Origin: Proluteimonas luteida
Lineage (GTDB): Bacteria; Pseudomonadota; Gammaproteobacteria; Xanthomonadales; Xanthomonadaceae
Assembly (NCBI RefSeq): GCF_021191695.1
Contig: NZ_JAIWPT010000014.1
Span: 1 to 64,000 of the forward strand
Direction: 5' to 3'
DNA length: 64,000 nucleotides
Shown: piece after piece, positions 57,541 through 64,000 of the stretch
Layout of the letters: every line of letters starts with the position of its first letter
Numbering within the stretch: position 1 is the stretch's first letter
Position numbers and translations under genes: made by a program
Notes under the pieces: generated by a model
What the model was told of the DNA's origin: nothing
The model's input: the letters and a program-made list of their open reading frames with translations, nothing else
Database searches by the model: none

Positions 57541-57888
57541 TGCGCCCACGCGCTGTACTGGTGGAGCGCGCTGCTGTCGCTGCTGGCCTGGGGATCCCAC
57601 GCCTTGAACCGGCCATGGCCGGGCCTGCGCTACGCCACCGAGGCCGTGTACCCGTGGTACATCCTGCACCAGAGCCTGATCGTGCTGGCCGCGTTCTGGC
57701 TGATCCCGCTGGGCCTGGGGCCGGTATGGGAGCCGCTGCTGGTGCTCGGCATCACGGTGGCCGGCTGCCTGCTGCTGCACGAACTGGTGATCCGGCGCAC
57801 GCGCTGGCTGCGGCCGCTGTTCGGCCTGCCGGCAAGGCCGGCGGCGCCCCGGCGCAAGCCGACTGCGATCGCGCAGGTGGTGCGCTGA
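57541..57888 (+). pseudogene. C-terminal remnant of an acyltransferase-3 family membrane protein
   Basis: From about 57541 the plus strand reads CAHALYWWSALLSLLAWG, then ATEAVYPWYILHQSLIVLAAFW and further helices to a TGA at 57886-57888. YATEA-x-YPWYILHQ is the last conserved block of OafA/NodX-type acyltransferase-3 proteins, normally with about ten helices. Only the last three remain. The frame is open further left from an ATG at 57502, but those residues are not family-like and are antisense to the LytTR remnant. Confidence 0.65.
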
Positions 57889-58028
57889 CCGCCGCCGTGC
57901 ACCGCAGCCAATTGCGGCCAGCCGGCGCCGATCGCGTAAAGTTGCGCGCGGGCGCTGCGTCGCCCGCCTGCGATCCGCGCCGGTCCCGGCGCACGGACGC
58001 GTCGTCTTCACTGGTCACGGAGGCCCCC

Positions 58029-58970
58029 ATGCGTATCGGAATCGTCGTCGACTCGGCCTGCGACCTGCCGCCGGACTGGCTGCAGGCGCACGACGTCAAG
58101 CTGCTGCCGGTCACCGTGCGCATCGGCGACTCGACGTTCGTCGACCTGCGCGATGCACGCGAGACGCTGGCGTTCGTCGACGCGCATGTCGCCGAGCGCG
58201 GCCATACCGCGGAGACCGCGGCGTTCGGGGCCGAGCAGATCGAGGCGCTGTTCCTGGAACAGCTGGTCATCGACTACGACTATGTGTTCTGCATCACCGT
58301 CACCCGCAACCGGAGCCAGATCCACGAGAACGCGACCCAGGCCAGCTTCGGCATCCTGGGCGAGTACAAGCCGGTACGCATGCAGGCCGGGCACACCACG
58401 CCGTTCGCGCTGCGCATCGTCGACACGCAGCAGGTATTCGCCGGCCAGGGCATCCTGCCGGTGGAGGCGGTACGCCTGCGCGACGCCGGCGCGACCGCGC
58501 CGGAGATCCGCAGCCGGCTGGAGTTCCTGGCCGAGCGCAGCTACGCCTACATGGTGCCGCGCGACCTAGGCTACCTGCGCGCGCGCATCAAGCATCGCGG
58601 CGACCGCAGCGTCAGCCTGCTGTCGGCGCTGATCGGCGGCGCGCTCGACATCAAGCCGATCCTCCACTGCCATCGCGGCGAGACCGGCCCGGTCGGCAAG
58701 GTCCGCGGTTTCGCGCCGGCCGCCGAGAAACTGTTCGCGTTCACCGCCGGGCGCGTCCGCGCCGGACTGCTGACCCCGACCGTGTGCCTGAGCTACGGCG
58801 GCGAACTCGACGAGATGCGCCAGCTGCCCGGCTACGACGCGCTGGTCGCGGCCTGCGCCGAGCACAACGTCGAGCGCTTCGAGACGGTGATGAGCATGAC
58901 CGGCATGGTCAATGTCGGCGCCGGTTCGCTGACCGTGGGCTTCGCCGCGCCGCCGCAGCCGTTCTCCTGA
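58029..58970 (+). CDS. DegV-family fatty-acid-binding protein
   Basis: The 313-residue protein opens MRIGIVVDSACDLPPDWLQAHDVKLLPVTVRIGD, the standard DegV start, and has FCITVTRNRSQIHENATQAS, LRIVDTQQVFAGQGILPVEAVRL and SLLSALIGGALDIKPIL. DegV/FakB proteins hold a fatty acid in a pocket, in some bacteria for phosphorylation by FakA. No FakA gene is nearby. Confidence 0.9.
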   Translation: MRIGIVVDSACDLPPDWLQAHDVKLLPVTVRIGDSTFVDLRDARETLAFVDAHVAERGHTAETAAFGAEQIEALFLEQLVIDYDYVFCITVTRNRSQIHENATQASFGILGEYKPVRMQAGHTTPFALRIVDTQQVFAGQGILPVEAVRLRDAGATAPEIRSRLEFLAERSYAYMVPRDLGYLRARIKHRGDRSVSLLSALIGGALDIKPILHCHRGETGPVGKVRGFAPAAEKLFAFTAGRVRAGLLTPTVCLSYGGELDEMRQLPGYDALVAACAEHNVERFETVMSMTGMVNVGAGSLTVGFAAPPQPFS

Positions 58971-59042
58971 CGGATTGCCCGTGACGGATTTCTAACGACG
59001 CCGGTTGCTACGCTGTCGGCCTCCTACCGACGACGAGTCCGC

Positions 59043-59384
59043 ATGAGCACCCGCTACCTGATCCGCATCACCGACGCCGCCAGGGCGCGCGCATCGGGCG
59101 ACTATGCCCTGACCTCGCAGGGCCCCGACGGCATTGCCGCGGAGCTGCAGGCGGCGTTGCGCACCGACGCACTGTTCGTGCGCTGGCGCGACCGCCAGCC
59201 GGATCCGGACGACGTGGACCCCGCGCTCGGCGTGACCGACCCGTCCGCGCAGGTGGTGGGCAGCCAGCGCGATCTCGACATCGATCTGGAAGTCACGACG
59301 TCGATCTCCAGCGCCGTACTCAAGCATCGACTGCAACTGCTGGCCGGCAACGCCTGGGAAATCCGCGACGTGCGCGCCGGCTGA
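59043..59384 (+). CDS. hypothetical 113-residue protein
   Basis: The frame MSTRYLIRITDAARARASGDYALTS... encodes a small acidic protein without signal peptide, Cys or obvious motif. PDGIAAELQAALRTDALFVRWRDRQPDPDD and ISSAVLKHRLQLLAGNAWEIRDV suggest a mixed alpha/beta fold. It was not recognised. Confidence 0.6.
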   Translation: MSTRYLIRITDAARARASGDYALTSQGPDGIAAELQAALRTDALFVRWRDRQPDPDDVDPALGVTDPSAQVVGSQRDLDIDLEVTTSISSAVLKHRLQLLAGNAWEIRDVRAG

Positions 59385-59839
59385 CGGGGCCCCGGAAACC
59401 TCCTCCCGGAAACACGGCCGCTCCGACGGCCGATCACGGGCAATCGGATCGCCCGATGCCGATGCGCACCGCACCGGCGGCGTCCAGTGCATGGCCGGAC
59501 AGGGCCGTCTCGATGCGGCCACCGCCGCCGGCAGCGGCGTCCGGCACGGCGCCGGGAACATGAATGCTTCGTGGCCGCACAGCGGCTTGGCGGCGCGCGT
59601 CGCAGCGCGCGGCGGACCGGCGTCACGTCCCGATGCTGCGGCCCGGGTACGCGTCAAATTGGCACATCGGTGCCGGCAGCTCAATCCGGACACGCCCCAG
59701 TAGCCGGGCCCGGACGGCGGGACTAGCGTGGATTCCAGGCCGGACGACGAAGCCGCCGCGACGGACGGGGCGATCCCGATCCGCATCGCGGACCCGGCGT
59801 CCGGCACGCACGCAACGCCCTTCCCCACTGGAGCCTCCC
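59385..59839. other. 455-base gap before the NolX/HrpF-like gene
   Basis: Only shadow frames are seen, none with a ribosome site and family-like sequence. I looked for a xanthomonad PIP box (TTCGB-N15-TTCGB) and did not find a convincing one. The promoter of the next gene must lie here. Confidence 0.4.
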
Positions 59840-61024
59840 ATGAACATCGTCGACACCCAGCAGCTCGGCACCGCATTCCCGGCCTCGCAGTTCCCGGCCC
59901 AGGCCTACGCGTCCGGGAATCCGGCCCCGGGCCTTGCCGGCGCCGGTGCGTATCCGGGCCAGGTGCAGGCGATCCCGGGTGGGCTGCCCAGCGCCTACGC
60001 CAATCCCTTCGCGCCCGGCGCGCCCAGCGCCTATGTCGACCCGTTCTCGCAGGCTGCGCCAAGTGCCTACGCCAGCCCGCTCGCCGGCGGCACGTCCGGC
60101 ATGACCCCGCTGGTGTCGGGCAACCACGTCACCGCCGACGCGACGATGACCCCCTACACCCAGTACCTCGCCACCACGGACACCGCGCGCCCACCGGGCG
60201 ACAACCGCAGCGCGCAGGAGATCATCGACGACAACCCGGTGCTCAAGCAGCTCGGCAACCAGAGCGGGATCCGCGACAAGCTCAACGACTTCGTCGGCGG
60301 CGACATGTACAACGACGCCGACCAGGCCTTCCAGGCCGCGGCGCTGCTGACCAACATCAAGTCGCTGACCCAGGCCGACGGGCAGCCGCGCTCGGTCGAG
60401 CTGCAGGGCAACGGCAAGATCGACGGCTTCACCAAGGACGGCCATGCGCGCCACGGCACCGAGGCCGGGGTGCTGCAGGACATCTGCAAGCACGGCCTGG
60501 ACTACCTGCAACAGCTCAATGGCCGCCTGCCCAGCACCGACGACAAGCAGGTGCGCGCCGACGGCACCAACATCGACAACTGGGACCACATCCGCGACAC
60601 CTACCTGTCGCCGATCCTGGGCGGCCTGGGCAGCGTCGCCGGACTCATCCCGCATCCCGCCGCGCAGGCCGTCAGCACCGGGCTGGGCGCCGCGGGCACG
60701 GTGATCGACAGCGCCTCGTCGATCGCCAACGGCACCGCCACGCCCGCCAGCCTGATCACCGCCGGCACCGGCCTGCTGGGCCAGGGCATCGAGGTCTATC
60801 AGGGCCTGCGTCCGCAGGCGCCGGCCGCGACGACACCGGCAACGCCAGCTGCGACAACCACGCCCGCTGCAACGGCGTCCGGTTCGCCGGCCTTCGTGCC
60901 CGCGACCGTGCCCGGCACGCCTGTTTCGCCGGCGGCGTTCGATGCCGCGTACGCCACCGCGGCCAGCAGCACACCGGCCACCATCCCCGAAACACCGGCG
61001 CCGCTCGCGTTGCGCTACTACTGA
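59840..61024 (+). CDS. NolX/HrpF-like putative type III translocon or secreted protein
   Basis: The 394-residue protein lacks a Sec signal and has a Ser/Ala/Gly/Pro-rich N-terminus. Residues 50-85 hold three 12-residue repeats (PSAYANPFAPGA, PSAYVDPFSQAA, PSAYASPLAGGT). Residues about 120-190 (DNPVLKQLGNQSGIRDKLND, DADQAFQAAALLTNIK, GNGKIDGFTKDGHARHGTEAG) resemble the conserved part of NolX/HrpF, the plant-associated type III translocon proteins. A Gly/Ala hydrophobic stretch follows at 230-283, as expected for membrane insertion, and then an Ala/Thr/Pro tail ending RYY. The protein is much shorter than HrpF (about 800 residues). The assignment is from memory of the family and needs a profile search. 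The next gene may be its partner or a co-secreted effector. Confidence 0.55.
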   Translation: MNIVDTQQLGTAFPASQFPAQAYASGNPAPGLAGAGAYPGQVQAIPGGLPSAYANPFAPGAPSAYVDPFSQAAPSAYASPLAGGTSGMTPLVSGNHVTADATMTPYTQYLATTDTARPPGDNRSAQEIIDDNPVLKQLGNQSGIRDKLNDFVGGDMYNDADQAFQAAALLTNIKSLTQADGQPRSVELQGNGKIDGFTKDGHARHGTEAGVLQDICKHGLDYLQQLNGRLPSTDDKQVRADGTNIDNWDHIRDTYLSPILGGLGSVAGLIPHPAAQAVSTGLGAAGTVIDSASSIANGTATPASLITAGTGLLGQGIEVYQGLRPQAPAATTPATPAATTTPAATASGSPAFVPATVPGTPVSPAAFDAAYATAASSTPATIPETPAPLALRYY

Positions 61025-61128
61025 ACCTGCCGGCCCGCCAATGCGCGGGCAGGCCTTCCGGCGCGCCGGCCCGAACGCATCCGGCCATCGGCATCGGCCC
61101 GGGCTGCCCCCACGCTTCCGGAGACGGC

Positions 61129-62172
61129 ATGAGCATCTCTTCGAACTACACCATCTCGTCATTCAACAGCTACAGCGCGCGCGGCGGTGACGATGCCCTG
61201 GACCGCATCGGCGATCTCGCCGACGTCAGCGACATCATCGGCTTCCAGGAAACCGGCGACCCCGGCCGGCACCGCGACGCCGGCGCGCGCGTGGCCGGCG
61301 AGATGATCGCGCACGGGCGCAACGGCTACATGGGGCCGCAGAACGGCAACCCGATCTTCTGGGACGCGGAACGCTTCGACCTGCTGCATGCGGAGACCCG
61401 CATCGACGAGAGCTTCGGCCGCAAGGACGAGACGCGCGCCACCAACCTCGTCGTGCTGCGCGACAACGACACCGGCGCCGCGCTGCTGGTGTCCAACCTG
61501 CATGCCGAGACCACGAACGAGGGCGGCTACCGCACCCGCCAGTTCACCGACCTGGAAGCCCGGGCCGACGCCATCATGGACGACTTCGCCATCGCCGCCC
61601 GCATCGACATCGGCGACCACAACCAGGGCCTGCCGTCCGAACTCTACGGCGACCACGGCCACGACACCGTTGCCGGCGCCGGCCAGGACGCCCGCGACCA
61701 GGGCATGGGCGGCATCGATCACATCGCGTCCCGCGGCACCGGGCACCGCACCGAACTGGTGGAGAACCGCGTCGCCGCGCCGGCACCCAACGGCGACGGC
61801 TACCGCCACCAGATGCTGTCCTCGACCATCGCCGTCACCTCCGATGCCGACGGCAATGCACGCAACCTCGACGCCGATCTCCACGGCGACAACGGCAAGG
61901 GCGCGGTCGCCTACCGGGATGCCGGCTACAACGGCACCGCCTGGGCACTGGGCTTCGGCAACGGCGGCTTCGGCACCGGCGTCGACGACAGCGGCGTCCG
62001 GCACGGCGACATCAACGACAGCGTCTCCAGCGTGCGGGTGTCGGACGGCGCCGCGCTGGAACTGCGGCAGAACGCCGACGGCAGCGGCCGCGCTTTGACC
62101 CTCGATGCCAGCACGTCCAACGTCGGCAAGAACATGAACGACCGCGCATCGTCGTTCCTGCTGTACTACTGA
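61129..62172 (+). CDS. endonuclease/exonuclease/phosphatase-fold protein with beta-gamma-crystallin domain
   Basis: Residues 5-235 of this 347-residue protein follow the DNase I-like fold: ISSFNSYS (first Asn), IIGFQETGD with metal-binding E41, SNLHAET (N123, H125), DIGDHNQG (D163, N165), GIDHIAS (D197, H198) and H227 near the last strand. Residues about 245-347 contain two Greek-key halves of a beta-gamma-crystallin: YRDAGYNG at 262-269 with NDSVSS at 296-301, and a second half with NDRASS at 337-342. These N-D-x-x-S-S motifs bind Ca2+ in microbial crystallins. The catalytic fold starts at residue 5, so there is no signal peptide. It follows the NolX/HrpF-like gene by 104 bases. It may be a nuclease or phosphatase effector; the substrate is unknown. 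Confidence 0.7.
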   Translation: MSISSNYTISSFNSYSARGGDDALDRIGDLADVSDIIGFQETGDPGRHRDAGARVAGEMIAHGRNGYMGPQNGNPIFWDAERFDLLHAETRIDESFGRKDETRATNLVVLRDNDTGAALLVSNLHAETTNEGGYRTRQFTDLEARADAIMDDFAIAARIDIGDHNQGLPSELYGDHGHDTVAGAGQDARDQGMGGIDHIASRGTGHRTELVENRVAAPAPNGDGYRHQMLSSTIAVTSDADGNARNLDADLHGDNGKGAVAYRDAGYNGTAWALGFGNGGFGTGVDDSGVRHGDINDSVSSVRVSDGAALELRQNADGSGRALTLDASTSNVGKNMNDRASSFLLYY

Positions 62173-62223
62173 CGGCGCCGCGGCCGCCGCGGCGGTTGTG
62201 GCGCAATCCCGCGGGTCCGCCGC

Positions 62224-63072
62224 TCAATCGGCGTGCAGCGCCCGCGCGTGGTGGGCGACGTGCTCGCCGATGAAGCTGGCGATGAAGTAGTAGCTGTGGT
62301 CGTAGCCGGGCTGCATGCGCAGGTAGACCGGATGGCCGGCCCGCTCGGCGGCCTCCTGCAGCAGCCACGGCCTGAGCTGGCCGTCCAGGAACTCGTCGGC
62401 GTCGCCCTGGTCGATCAGCAGCGGCAGCTTCTCCTGCGCCGACGCGACCAGCGCGGTCGCATCGTAGGCCTTCCAGGCGTCGCGGTCGGGACCGAGATAG
62501 GTCGCGAACGCCTTCTCCCCCCACGGCACCTGCGTCGGCGCGACGATCGGCGCGAACGCCGACACGCTGCGATAGCGTCCCGGATTGCGCAACGCGATCA
62601 CCAGCGCGCCGTGCCCGCCCATCGAATGGCCGCTGATCGCGCGCGCATCGGTGACCGGGAAACCGGCCTCGACCAGCGCCGGAAGTTCGTCGACCACGTA
62701 GTCGTACATGCGGTAGTGGCGCGCCCACGGCAGCGTGGTCGCGTTGACGTAGAAGCCGGCGTCCTTGCCGAGGTCGTAGCCGTCGGCATCGGGCACGTCG
62801 TCGCCGCGCGGACTGGTGTCGGGCGCGACCAGGATCACCCCATGCTCGGCGGCGTAGCGCTGCGCGCCGGCCTTGGTGATGAAGTTCTGCTCGTTGCAGG
62901 TCAGCCCCGACAGCCAGTACAGCACCGGCAGCCTGCGGTCTTCCGCCTGCGGCGGCAGGTACACGGCGAAGCGCATGTCGCAGCCGAGGGTGTTCGAGCC
63001 GTGTTCGTAGACGTCCTGCCAGCCGCCGAAGCAGGCGCGGTGTTCGATGCGTTGAATGCCGTGATTAGTCAT
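62224..63072 (-). CDS. fghA: S-formylglutathione hydrolase
   Basis: The 282-residue esterase D-type protein hydrolyses S-formylglutathione to formate and glutathione. It has [17 protein letters not shown] at the start, [14 protein letters not shown], the nucleophile motif [19 protein letters not shown] with the catalytic Asp, and [15 protein letters not shown] with the catalytic His. The first seven codons (MTNHGIQ) and the ATG are supplied by the repeat at 63071-63166. It lies downstream of adhC on the same strand. Confidence 0.95.
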   Translation of the reverse strand: MTNHGIQRIEHRACFGGWQDVYEHGSNTLGCDMRFAVYLPPQAEDRRLPVLYWLSGLTCNEQNFITKAGAQRYAAEHGVILVAPDTSPRGDDVPDADGYDLGKDAGFYVNATTLPWARHYRMYDYVVDELPALVEAGFPVTDARAISGHSMGGHGALVIALRNPGRYRSVSAFAPIVAPTQVPWGEKAFATYLGPDRDAWKAYDATALVASAQEKLPLLIDQGDADEFLDGQLRPWLLQEAAERAGHPVYLRMQPGYDHSYYFIASFIGEHVAHHARALHAD

Positions 63073-63166
63073 TAGTGATTCGTGATTGGAAAAGGCGGAG
63101 ACTGCGCGCGTTGGCGATGTCGTGCGGCGATTCGCTTTTACAGATCACCAATCACGAATCACCAAT
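63071..63166. repeat. 19-bp inverted repeat between adhC and fghA
   Basis: ATTAGTGATTCGTGATTGG (63071-63089) is inverted as CCAATCACGAATCACCAAT (63148-63166), with one mismatch. The loop of 58 bases has no gene. The repeat touches the fghA start codon and ends about 10 bases before the adhC stop. The GATTCGTGATT unit looks like a dispersed intergenic repeat. Confidence 0.8.
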
Positions 63167-63175
63167 ACCGGCGCT

Positions 63176-64000
<825 letters not shown>

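Noticed and set aside
57502..57888. Intact small three-helix membrane protein
   Set aside because: The frame is open, but its conserved block is the last part of a ten-helix acyltransferase and the first codons overlap antisense LytTR sequence, so it is scored as a remnant.
59385..59839. PIP box promoter of a plant-inducible type III gene
   Set aside because: A TTCGT occurs near 59568 but there is no second TTCGB at the required spacing.

Overview
The window is high-GC DNA whose gene content points to a gammaproteobacterium of the Xanthomonadaceae, most like Lysobacter or Luteimonas. The reasons are the plsB, rdgC, ttcA, tat, glyQS, tamAB, tex, gcd and fghA/adhC core genes with very GC-rich codon use, several families of short GC-rich palindromic repeats between genes, and a non-flagellar type III secretion gene. 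The genus is an inference; no rRNA or other marker gene is present. No tRNA, rRNA or CRISPR array was seen.

Bases 1-8560 are an accessory, decayed region. The left edge holds the end of an IS3-family transposase beside a truncated secreted hydrolase. Then come an unknown 222-residue protein with a hairpin-rich leader, a dead IS5-family transposase, and a lower-GC island of four genes (2495-5758): a minimal DpnI-type nuclease facing a three-gene operon of a Dam-family methyltransferase, a ParB-like protein and a protein ending in a HEPN-like motif. This is the best candidate for an undescribed restriction or defence system. It abuts the broken 3' end of a cobalamin-dependent acyl-CoA mutase gene. 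An orphan sctU (type III secretion switch protein) and a small unknown gene close the region.

Bases 8561-57390 are mostly ordinary chromosome. They hold phospholipid synthesis (plsB), an ABC-F ATPase, tRNA thiolation (ttcA), rdgC, a YgjP-like peptidase, ferrochelatase, a SYLF protein, the tatABC operon, membrane proteins, a GspE-like ATPase, glycyl-tRNA synthetase (glyQ, glyS) and the TamA-TamB pair. A secreted cyanophycinase/isoaspartyl peptidase fusion and a FecI-FecR-TonB receptor signalling set follow. After these come a sialidase-like lipoprotein, Tex, a PQQ glucose/quinate-type dehydrogenase with a TetR regulator, a HipA/YjjJ-like kinase with its own AT-rich control region, and a MoxR/VWA pair.

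Bases 57391-64000 again carry accessory traits. There is a deletion scar joining the ends of a LytTR regulator gene and an acyltransferase gene, then a DegV protein. Next come two consecutive genes that look like secreted or translocated proteins: a NolX/HrpF-like protein and a nuclease-fold protein with a C-terminal beta-gamma-crystallin domain. The formaldehyde detoxification pair fghA and adhC (adhC cut by the window edge) ends the window. The sctU gene near 7 kb and the NolX/HrpF-like gene near 60 kb suggest that the genome has, or had, a type III secretion system.
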